A stretch of 64,000 nt of DNA from Symbiodinium natans. Lineage: Eukaryota > Sar > Dinophyceae > Suessiales > Symbiodiniaceae. The position numbers and the translations under genes are program-made. Below are positions 29,724 through 40,500 of this stretch, in pieces. The stretch is taken from contig CAJNDS010000680.1 in the NCBI GenBank assembly GCA_905221605.1, positions 1 through 64,000 on the forward strand, in the 5' to 3' direction. The stretch's first letter is position 1; each line of letters starts with the position of its first letter. Under the pieces are notes generated by a model, which saw only the letters and a program-made list of their open reading frames with translations, did no database searches and was not told where the DNA came from.

Positions 29724-29743
29724 GGTTATCAGCCGTATAGCGG
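29724..29743 (+). promoter_or_regulatory. E2 primer-binding site, half-tRNA type
   Basis: GGTTATCAGCCGTATAGCGG begins at the base after the LTR. Its complement ends TACGG-CTGATAA-CC, which reads as the 5' stem, seven-base loop and first two 3'-stem bases of a tRNA anticodon arm with anticodon GAU. It stops at the same point of the arm as the copia primer. The exact tRNA is uncertain: GAU would be isoleucine, usual for bacterial or organellar tRNAs. Confidence 0.6.
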
Positions 29744-29775
29744 TTGCGACTTGCGACTACTGTACGGGCTGAGCT

Positions 29776-31491
29776 ATGGCACTGCCAACCTCGTCGTCGA
29801 GTGCCGACACAACCATGACCTTCGGTGATGGTGATGCTATTGCTGCACCTGCATTGGGCGAAAGCACAGGCTGCGCCGACACAGATGCGGTTACATCATC
29901 AGATGATGCCATTGAGCTGGTCGCGGTTGCGAAGGCACCCGCACGAACCAGAAGTGGTTTGAGCGTACTGCGTGAAGATGGAAACTCGAAGATGAGTCAA
30001 GTTTCACGCCTCAGATCCACTTCCAGACAATCATCGGAACGAACATCAAAGAGATCCAACACTCCAAGTACTCCACGACGAAGAAGAGGCACTTCTCCAC
30101 GAATCTCTCCACGATCCTCGCCGGACGCCGGACGACCGGAAACGTCACCGCGAAGAGGGTACGGTGGCCCTCTTTTGGGTACCGGCCTCCCCAGTTCGGA
30201 ACCTCCGGCTGGCGGTAGGAGCGGGCTTGATTCGGGTCCCCCGGTTGAGTCTGCTAACCCTCTAGCGGAACGAATCCGGGAAGAAGGCGAAAGGCGGGAA
30301 ATGGGAGAGGTCATTGCCATGTTGCGACTGAAGATCGAGGAGATGCAACAGGAAGACTATGGGGCATCACTCAGGATCGAGCAGCTAGAACGCGAACGTG
30401 ATCAGAACGCGCAACTGGCTGCTCATATCCATCAACGTCACGAAGCTACACTCGCTGAACGTGAGCAAGTCGTTGGTGCCACGATCGCAACGCTGGAGCA
30501 ACATGCTGCCGACAATCATCACCAAGCGACGATGACTCAGGAGCAGTTGATGCACCAGCAACGCGAGATGGCGCAGTACATGGTCAACGTGGAAGAAGCG
30601 GCCCATGGTGAAGGAAACACGATAGCTCGAGAATATCAGCGACTTACAGAGGAGCTGAACATTCGAGCACATGAAAATCTGAGAAGGCGAGCCGATCTAC
30701 AACAAGCCGAAATCATTGTGGCCCAGATGGAAGATCAGCTGCGAACCTCCGAGTTTGCACGTGAAGCATCCGAGAAGCAGAAGAGCGAGATGCGAGAATA
30801 TGCTCATCATGAGAGCGTGGCATTGCAGGATGAACGCGATCAGACCAGGCTCTTGAACGTGAACATTCATGGCGTCATCGTTCAGTACCATGAAGAAGAA
30901 GAAAGAGCAGCTGCTTTGAGACAAGCTGTGCACGTAATGGAGCAGCGATTGGAAGGCCAACATGCTTCGTTGCCTAGCATCCATGAGGAGCTGCAAAGGG
31001 TACGAGCGGAATGCCAATCTCATGAGGACGTCAATCGACGACTGACATCGGAATTGGATGCGGCGAGACAGGTTCAAACGTACAACCGACCTACGTCAGC
31101 CGGAACGTCTGAGTGGGATAATGTTTCTTCAGTGCCTAGGGTAGGTGTGCATAATTCGCGTCCACAAAGCGTTCAATCCCGTTCAGGAATAACCCAAGCT
31201 TACAGCAGTCCGGAAGAAGTTGATCGTGATGTGCCAATGTCATCTACGACGGAATCGAGGTTCAAGACATGGGTCCAGAACACCATTCCTGGGGTGGGTT
31301 CGGCTTCGCCGGCTCATTCCCAGGGTGGAGATGCCTCAAAGGAGGGTTCGGGTCCCCCGGCGCTTCCCACGAGGCCATCGTTGTTCGGAGGACCACCTAT
31401 ACCTGGTTCCGGGAAGGATGTTCACGACAGGTTTGCTGGACTTGCCTCCTGGCTTGGCTACCAGACCACACACCTCACAGTTACTTGCTGA
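29776..31491 (+). CDS. E2 ORF1: Gag N-terminal coiled-coil protein, 571 aa
   Basis: Starts at an ATG 52 bases after the LTR. Residues about 60-165 are Ser/Arg/Pro-rich and basic (RRRRGTSPRISPRSSPDAGR). Residues about 180-440 form a long charged heptad region, probably coiled coil (EMQQEDYGASLRIEQLERER). The tail is Gly/Pro/Ser-rich. It ends at 31491 and overlaps the next frame (+1 relative to it), which is open from 31220 and itself resumes coiled-coil character. ORF1 and ORF2 are therefore probably two parts of one Gag, joined by frameshifting, splicing or an assembly indel, or else two separately initiated proteins. Mini-hairpins lie at 30197, 30233, 31301 and 31349. Confidence 0.8.
   Translation: MALPTSSSSADTTMTFGDGDAIAAPALGESTGCADTDAVTSSDDAIELVAVAKAPARTRSGLSVLREDGNSKMSQVSRLRSTSRQSSERTSKRSNTPSTPRRRRGTSPRISPRSSPDAGRPETSPRRGYGGPLLGTGLPSSEPPAGGRSGLDSGPPVESANPLAERIREEGERREMGEVIAMLRLKIEEMQQEDYGASLRIEQLERERDQNAQLAAHIHQRHEATLAEREQVVGATIATLEQHAADNHHQATMTQEQLMHQQREMAQYMVNVEEAAHGEGNTIAREYQRLTEELNIRAHENLRRRADLQQAEIIVAQMEDQLRTSEFAREASEKQKSEMREYAHHESVALQDERDQTRLLNVNIHGVIVQYHEEEERAAALRQAVHVMEQRLEGQHASLPSIHEELQRVRAECQSHEDVNRRLTSELDAARQVQTYNRPTSAGTSEWDNVSSVPRVGVHNSRPQSVQSRSGITQAYSSPEEVDRDVPMSSTTESRFKTWVQNTIPGVGSASPAHSQGGDASKEGSGPPALPTRPSLFGGPPIPGSGKDVHDRFAGLASWLGYQTTHLTVTC
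30197..30243 (+). repeat. Mini-hairpin repeats (two of at least 17 in E2)
   Basis: 11-nt units with a 4-bp stem and 3-nt loop: CGGA-ACC-TCCG at 30197 and CGGG-TCC-CCCG at 30233. Others: 29481, 31301, 31349, 35730, 35787, 40660, 40699, 40738, 42250, 42291, 57045, 57449, 59521, 60740 and 61369, plus their copy B repeats (for example 48036). Stems vary but stay paired. Confidence 0.7.
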
Positions 31492-31570
31492 TCCACCTAC
31501 GGCGTCCACGTCCTACCAGTGTGTGCGGCAACCATCGCGTTCGCGGCATACGGGCGAGGTCACGCCTGGA

Positions 31571-34500
31571 ATGGCTTCAGAAATTCCTCCGAATGCTCCC
31601 AATCATCCTCAAGATCCTCGCGCAAACGCTTCGACAACTGTTCAGCAAGAAGCTTTACGAAGGCAAATGGATGATCTTCGGGAAGAAATGAGCAGAATGA
31701 GAGACACCGAAGCTCGTCTTCGTCGTGAACGAGATCAATGGCGTACAATTGCTGAAGAACAGGAGCAAGAGAATGAGGGTGAAGAGGGAGAGAACGAGGA
31801 GGAAGGCGAACCAGAAGAGGACGGAGACAAAACAGACCCCGGATCCTGGAAGCCAATCAAGAAAGGAGGTGGAGGAGGTGATGGTGGTGGCAATCCAGAC
31901 TCTTCTCCCCACGGTGGTGGTGGAGGAGGTGGCGGTGGATCTGGACCCGAAGATGGACTTGATTACACCGAAGGGCCAAAGATATCCCGAAGAGAAGCCG
32001 ACAAGATCAACATTCCTGCGTTTCCCAAGGTCACTCACTTGGACGCTTGGCAGGCAGCAGTCACCACAAACGTCCTGGCCGCGTGTGCGGATACCAATCA
32101 AAGCGACTGGATCAAATGGCTGCAAGAGTCTTTCAAGCCGATGCCGGATGTTGAAGGGCTCAATGACTCGGGACATGTCAAGTTCAGAAGCATCGACGTG
32201 AAGCTGGCAAGTGCGATGACTCTCATGTTACGGAATGCTGGAGATCAAGCAGCCGATCTGTTCTTGGAAGTGAACCTCAAATCAAACGCGTACATTCGCG
32301 GGAACGAGTACAAGGTTCTGAAAGGACGACAGATCATTGCTATGATGATGGAAAGCTTCCGCACACGGGATCGCCTTGACATGGTTTACACGATCGATTA
32401 CCTGACCAAACTGCAGTACCCTGGGGACAACAAGATTGCCGCATTCAAAGCAACGTGGCTAGAGATCATCTCTCGGATTCGACCTGAAGATGTACCTTCC
32501 ACGAATGCCCTCCGCGACATCTTGTACCAGAAGATATCAGGATCCTCTGAGATGAACATGGAGCTCAAGCTTTACTATGACATCAAGAGCTATGACGATC
32601 CAGAGAGATCACATGATATGCTGCTGAGGATCATGGACCGGGCAGTGCAGAGGAGAAGAGAGAAGAAGAACCTCAACGAGACACAACATGGTCTGAACCA
32701 GATGGTTGCTGGGAAGGACCTGCTTGCTGCACCAGCTAGGCCCGATCCCAAAGGGCCTCCCTCATCCGCGCCAGACAAGGACAAGAAGAAGAAGACGAAT
32801 GAGAGAGGCAAGGACAAAGAAGCTGCGGATGCTGCGCCTGTACTCCCAAAGAGTAAAGCAAAGGCACACGAAAAGGACAAGAAGAAGGGGAAAGGTAAAG
32901 GCAAAGAACGATCCCGATCTCCTTCATCATCACGATCGCTGACCGACAAGGAAAAGGCGAAGATTCGTTGCAAATTTCACTTCGGAGGAGGATGCAACGC
33001 AGGAAAGAATTGCAAATGGAGTCACAAAGATACGGACAGAGGACGACCGTCTTCACGAGATGATAAGAATCAGAGAGCGCGAAGCCCGTCATCAAAACCA
33101 TCGGAACGACCTTGCTTCCAGTGGAGCAAGAACGGATCCTGCAGCCGAGAGAATTGCCCTTTCAAGCATGACCCGGCTAAGGCAGCGCCCGCAACCGGGG
33201 AAACCGACGCGAATGCGAAGGCAAAAGCAAAGGCGAAGGCGAAGGACAAGAAGAAGAAGCCTGAACCTGCCGCACCCGCGATTGCGATTCGAGGTCTGCC
33301 TGCAGTACCTGTTCTTCGATCCCTGGGTGATGGTGACGGTGATTCTGACGACGAGTCAATTGATGGCGACGCGGCGTCAGATTGCTCCACCGACGATGAG
33401 ATCGGATCCTATCACAGAGACGTCAAGGACCTCAAGGTTTCCTTCGAACGGGGAACGAAGTTCGCGTCATCGAAGCCGAGGCGATCACACAAAGATAGAG
33501 GATTCGCCCCGCGACTTTTTACAGAAGCGAACCTGAAGCACGAGAACCACATCTCGGAGGTCGAGTACGAGAAGCACAAAGCAAGAGCTAGGGCTCGACT
33601 GATGGAAGATATGTGTCTGGGCAAAGATGGAGGATGCATACCAGTTAGGATTCCAGGAACCGAGAAGGTGATTATGTTCAAGTTCGACAACAAGAAGGGG
33701 AAGTTCCATGAAAGAGCCTTGAGCGTTGATGAGAGTCGTAAGGAACTGATGAAGAACCCGAACATGTGTATGGTCCAACCAGAATTTATTCGCAGGAAGC
33801 TGAAATTCATCATGGACACAGGATGCGGACATGACCTTTTCTCTCTAGAAAAGGTCGCCAAGCACGGCATCGACACTGCAATGGATTGCGAATCTACATC
33901 GTTCCAGACGGCGAATGGTGTCACTATGACCAACCAGACGGCGGAATTCTTGACGAAATCCTTCAAGGAGCCCATCAATGCACATGTATTGGAGAATACA
34001 CCTTCTGTGCTGTCAGTTGGGAAGAGATGCATGCTTCACGGCTATTCCTTTGTGTGGCCCGCGGGACGTCCACCATTTATGGTGAACGATGCTGGCGAGA
34101 GGATACAATTCTTCGTGCAAGGAGACATCCCCTATGTCAGAGTGGGAAGCAAAGGAGCCAAAGCCCATGAGGAACCCGAAGCGATGGAAATGTTCCGCTT
34201 GGTGCAGAAGTACAAGGACAAGGTGGACGATGATACCGACGACGATTCGACGTATGTTGCGGTACCAGGTCTTGACGACATCGGCGAGGAGATCCCCGAC
34301 GTAGCTTCCGAAGCTGACGAAGAAGAAGACGGCGAAGTAGTCGAAGGCGATGAAGCTCGTGAAGATGAACCACAAGCCGAACTTCCAGTTGAGGCTGAGG
34401 GCGACGCGCAGGAGATCGACGTGGAAGGTGACGAATCTGGTCCAGATAGAAGGGCGAAGGTCGGCACCTTGAAGGCCGAAGCGAACACCTTGGCTCATCT

Positions 34501-37500
34501 TTGTACCCATCGATTCCGAAATCCCTATTGTGATGCATGCGTGAGAGCAAAGATGAAGCATTTCAGAACCCAAAAGGGAGCATTCAAACGAGAAGTCAAT
34601 GAGTGGGGTGACTTGGTGACGTTCGACTTTGTGGATATGGGAAAAGCCACGGATAAGGGGGTGGGTCTTGACGACGAGCTCCGTGAAATCCTGGTATTCC
34701 GCGACGTGGCCACGAAGGTGGTTGCAGCATATCCCACAATCTCCAGAGAAGAAGGAGAAGTTGTACGATGTATGAAGAGATTCATGGGAAAGAAGAAAGT
34801 GAGGCTGGCATATAGTGACTGCGCAGATGAGTTCATTGCGGCGATGAACAAGCTCAAAATTCCATTGGATCACTCGTTGCCAGGACGTCCTATGAACAAC
34901 TCTCTGGCGGAAAGGACCAACCAGTTCGTCATCACTGCTACAGCCACGTCGTTGCTGCATGCAGGGCTACCTGCGAACTATTGGCCCTATGCCTTGAATT
35001 GCGTCACTCACAATCTCAACGCCGAGGATGTGGATGGTGAGTCGGCGTGGCAGAGAATGTCTGGGAAAGAATTCCCGGGAAAGTTGATTCCGTTTGGAGC
35101 AAAGGTTTACTTCAAACCGACCGAGACCCGCGAACCAACATATGGTGGAAAGTTTGACCCGAAGGGAATACCCGGCATTTTCGCAGGATATGTCCTTAAT
35201 GCGGGGCAAACATGGTCACGAAAGTATCGTGTGTGGGACATGAAGGAGTTCGCGAATGCCAACTTTGCGCATGATGCGAAAGTGCCTCGCAAGCTTCAAA
35301 TTCCCTACATCACCGAACGGGTCATCATGCCGGATGAAATTGCCTTTCCGCTCAAGCTCGAGTACGAGAGAATGAACGGAACACTTGAAGGACTGAAAGA
35401 AGGAAAGGATCTCGGAGGAAAAGAAATCAAGGACAAGCCACCAGGAGAAGGTGACGACGACGATGATGACGACAATGGCGATGATGGTGGTGACCTACCT
35501 GATCGCCAAGAACGCGTCAAAGCCATGGAGAAGGAAATGCTCGACTATGTCATGGAGAACGATGACATTGTGCCTGATCTTTCAGAATTTCCAGATGATC
35601 AACCCGGTGAACCTCGCGACGGACCAGCATTGGAGTCTGAAGATGCCAAAGCCCTCAGATTGATTGGCGACTCCATTCTCGACAGTGCAGGAAGTGTACC
35701 ACAGAGCGAAGGAGTACCGGATGTTGCTTCGGATCCTCCGAGCAGCAAAAGGGAAACTAAGCGTGGTACTCCCCCCAAAACCGTTTCGGAACCTCCGGAC
35801 GGCAAAGGGGAACCTGCATCGTCATCACGCGGTCCAACTGGGCGTTCCATTCCGGACATTGACGAGACCGACCCTGCATTCATCATCGCAAAGCTCAAGG
35901 AAGCTGGACTCATCGGACCGGAACCCGAGTTCTGGAAGTTCGGTACTCCCGGCGACGGTCGTGTCTACATCAATGACGACGGCGAACCTTGCAAGATCGA
36001 CAAGCGGGGGGCTCCGTTCAAGATTGGGAGTGATGGTAGACGATTGCTACCCTCCACACGTCCGAAGGGCAAGTTCACTCCTGAAGAATGGCGCAAGCTC
36101 GGAAGCGAAGGAAGGAAGATCGAACTTAAGAAGATAAAGAAGGTCGAAGAGAAGGAGGCCAAGAAGGCTCGCAAGAAGGAGGCCAAGGAGAAGAAGAAAG
36201 GCAAAGAGCATAAAGACGCACTCGTTGCATCGTTGGAGGCACTACTTCCCAAGGTCGTGCCTGCGGAGAAGATCGATTTGGACTTCAGGGCGGGAACGAC
36301 TACTGGATGGACATGGTGCGAGGAACAGGTGACGCAGATTGCCACAGAAATGTTTCTGGACGATGTGCTGCCTGCTCTTCCAAGTGAATTGGCAGAGTTC
36401 GGATTGAGAGCTCCTCGCATGCCATGTGTGTCATCAACCAAAGAGAAACACAGAGAGAAGCTCGCATGTGCAGCGCCGTGCTTCAACGCCATGGTTACAC
36501 GTCCAGTCAACCGCAAGGAGATGTACGAGAATCCCAAAGCCATGGAGGCGTTCATGAAAGAATGGAAAGGCTTGTGGGATCAGGAAGTCTTCGACTTTAG
36601 CCAAGTGCGGGAGTACGACGACGTGGTCAGAGAAGCCAAGAAGTCCAACGCGAAGGTGCACATGGCAAGAGTGCATGGTCTCATCTATGAGAAGAACTAT
36701 CAACTCAAAGAAGGGGACCCTGCAAGGAAGTTCAAAGGAAGAGGTGTGCTGCTTGGAGATCAAGTCAAAGATCAGAATATGGAGGCGGCGCTGTTCCAGG
36801 ACCTCGGAAACTCTCCGGCAACCTTTGATGCGTCTCGTTGGGCCGACTTCTACGGGTGCCTACCCGGGAACGACGTTCAGATGGCGGATGCTATCCAGGC
36901 CTACATTCAGGCTAAGTTGACGGGGACTCCGTGCTGGGTTGAACTTCCAGACGAGGCTTGGCATCCTTCGGTGAACCGGAGGAAATTTCGCAGACCAGTC
37001 TGCAGGCTCGTGAAAGCACTCTATGGGCATCCGGACGCTGGTACAATGTGGGAACAACATTGTCACACCGCAGTCCAGAAGATGGGTTTTGCACCAGTTG
37101 GTGAGGAATGGCCGTCTCTTTACTTCCATGCAGGAATGAAGCTCCTATTGGTCATCTATGTCGACGACCTGAAGCTCGCCGGTCCGGCGGAGAACCTCCC
37201 GAAGGGGTGGAACATGCTTCGCAAGGAACTTCGTCTTGAGGAGGAAACTCCGCTTGGTTTGTATTTGGGATGTCGAATCTCAAAGGGAGAGGCTAAACTT
37301 CACGACAACACCAAGGTGCGAACTGTCACTTATGACATGGAAACCTATCTCGAAATGACAGTGCAAAAGTACTGTGAAACCACGGGATTTCCTGTGGACA
37401 AATTCAAGAAGGTACCATCTCCCAGTCCAGTTGAAGAAACCAAAAATCACCCGGCTAGGGCACCGTGTCATCCAGGTGCTGCAAGCCATCGGTGTCAATG

Positions 37501-40500
37501 GTGTGGACATACAATGCCTGTCGATAAGGGCGGACGGCTTCTACCTCCACCACCGGTTCCTAAGGGCCCACAGGAAACGGAACTCGATGAGGCAGACAGG
37601 GGTACTCTTGCCCCGCATGCGGCGAGCATCCTCATGAAGTTGCTCTATGCTGCAAGAATTTGCAGGTTTGATTTGCTGCGAAGCATAAACAATCTTGCGC
37701 GACGCATTACAAAGTGGTCCAAGAAAGAGGATGCGGCTCTGCATCATTTGATGTGCTACGTCCATCAGTCCAAAGGTCATAAGATGATCGGATGGGTCGG
37801 CGATTCCATGGATGCTACTTCCATAGGGTTGTATGCGGATGCGGATTACGCTGGTTGTGGCGAGAGTTTGCGTTCTACTTCGGGGGCTCACATGCATATT
37901 CAGGGACCGCACACACGGTTCCCGTTGGCAGGTGTCAGTAAGCGACAGGGTTGCGCCAGCCACTCTACTCCCGAAGCGGAAATTGTGGCTGCGGACTATG
38001 CGATGTCGCGTATTGGCATTCCGGCCATCACATTGTGGCGTTTGATTGGGGGCAAAGATCCTACTTTCGTGTTCTACGATGACAATCAAACGATGATCGG
38101 CGTGGTCCGCACAGGCAAGAACCCGACGATGCGCCATTTGGAACGCTCACACGGGATCTGCATTGCGTGGATGCACGAGGTGTTCCAGGAGGGGTACGTG
38201 TCTCTGGCTTACGAGGTCACCGCCAAAATGGCGGCCGATATCCATACGAAGGCCTTTAAAGACCACGTCTCCTGGGCTCACGCGTGTCAGCTAATTAACA
38301 TCATGCCTCCCACGATGCTTTCGAGCGTTGAGGTCATGGACATGATGAAGGCTACACACCAACAATCGGCTGATGAGAAAGGTCATCAGCACTACTCGTT
38401 TAAGAACGAGGTTCCATGTTTTCCTTACACGCAAACACCTATCTTGCCCCAGGAGCTGTATAGGGCCGGTTTGTCCAGTAAGGAGGGTGTCCAGGAAACG
38501 GACAGTACTGATCCGATCTTGGTGGTGAAGTTCCCGCGCATGCTCCGCGGCGTCCCCAGTGCTTTGCGACCGGGGAAGTATTTGCGGTCCACGTGGATTC
38601 TGCGTGAAGGGCAATGGCATCGTATCGAGGATGAGGTCCCTATCCCGTCGGAACCTCAGAAATTCGATCGGTATGTCGAGCGCGCTGTGTTTCAATATCA
38701 CTTCCAACGGGGCTCGGCGGCGACGACGCGTGTGCACCGCACCGCGTCGCCTGCCGTGTCTGCGTCCTCGCTGCCCGACTGTTCGCGCTGTCGCGTTCGC
38801 GATTCGCCCGCGCTCTGTAGGCAAGTGTGCGACTTAGTGGTCCGCGCCGCCCATGGGGGGTATGGGGGTGTTTTTCGCGCTGGGTCTGAAGGCATGGGGG
38901 GTGATATCAACGAAATTCCTGCGCTCGAATCTACCGTCGTCGCTGTTGCGCGCGCCGCAAAAGAAGCAGATTTTCCTCAATCTACATTCGTGCCCGAATT
39001 CATCGAGGTGACTCGTGCTGGGACTGGTAATCATGAAGTCGCTTTCCAAGACAAGCACGGGAAAGAGATGTTTAAGGCACGGAGTGACTCGCTCAGCGGG
39101 GCTATAGGGTTTTCCATGACGATCAAAGCTTCGGATGTCGAAAACAGTAGCCCTCGCGTGTGGTTGCTCGTAGGTCTGGAAGAGGATAACTGGTGGCAGA
39201 CGTATGCACCGCCGGACGTCAACGTCATCTGCGTGCCGGAAGCGGATGCACGCGGCGCCTACCAGTACTGCAAAGACATCATTAAATGGTCGTTCAAGGA
39301 TCTTCGGAACGTTCTGTTCATAGGAGCAGGGGCGCTGAATCGAGCTTCTTGGCTTGATGTTGATCCTAGAGAACGCTTTTATGAGGACCGAGGCGTCGTA
39401 GATTACCCCTGGGGGGAGGTCATTGATTTAGTCTTTGAGGCCCGGAAGAAAGGGGCGACTACTATCGTCGAGGTTCCTGACAAGCCGAAGTTTCGAAAGT
39501 CGGCACAGTACAAAAACATAGTTGATTGCATGAAGTGGGAGAGATTCACAATTGCTGATTGCTGCCACGGTCGGAGGATCTGCGTTCCACAGGGAAGCGG
39601 GGCCCCGAACATCGTGTATGTCAACGAAGCTACTGAGTTTCTCATTCATGGACTCAAAACCCCTGAAAACGTGAAGGGTGTGTGCGGCATGCAACATCAT
39701 CATGCATCACGTGAAGCTGTCGAGACTCACGGGGATGGGTGTGGAAAGAGAACCAGTAAAATGTCACGCCTCTTGTTGACAATGCTTTCTGAGCGGGACG
39801 CCAAGGTTGAGGACCCCAAGGCCTGCAGTTCTGTTGAGAAGTTACCGTCGGGTAAGGACAGGATGATCATTGAATTCTGTTGCTCTAAGGACAGTAGCTT
39901 GGGTAAATCTTCGAGTGCTACAAGGGGAGCTCACGTCATGCGCGTGCATGAAGCTCTCCAAGCCCAAACCAAGGCATGTGAAAGCAACATCCTCAAGGAG
40001 GCGGAACGATTCCGAAAATCCAATCCCAAATGTCCGATTCTTGTGTTTGCTTCTCTTCCGTGCACTGGGGGGTCCAATTGGATCAAGGTGAACGAAATGG
40101 GGGGTGAAACTGAAAAGGGAAAGGAACATCGGAAGAAATTTAGGGACTTACTGAAAGCTCTCAAACGCCTTTTGCGAAAGCTGGCGGTATTTTCCCCCAA
40201 AATCGCTTTTGAGTTGCCGAAAACCTGTTTGTATTGGAGTTGGCCCGAAGTTCAAGCCCTAATAAAGCAGCATTCATTGCGTGTTGCACGAATTGACGGT
40301 TGCATGATGGGTGTTGTTGACAAAGACGGCATTCCTTTACTCAAAGCATGGTGTATCGCCACGAATGTGTCAACCATGTTGAACCTCAAAGGGGTCACGT
40401 GCGATAACACACATGAACATGGCACACCAAGAGGTCAGGCGCTCAAGGAGGCAGGAAACTACACACCACACATGGCAAAGCTGTTGCACAACGCATGGCG

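Noticed and set aside
34013-34960. 315-aa minus-strand frame inside E2
   Set aside because: Antisense shadow of the integrase region, repeated in copy B for the same reason.
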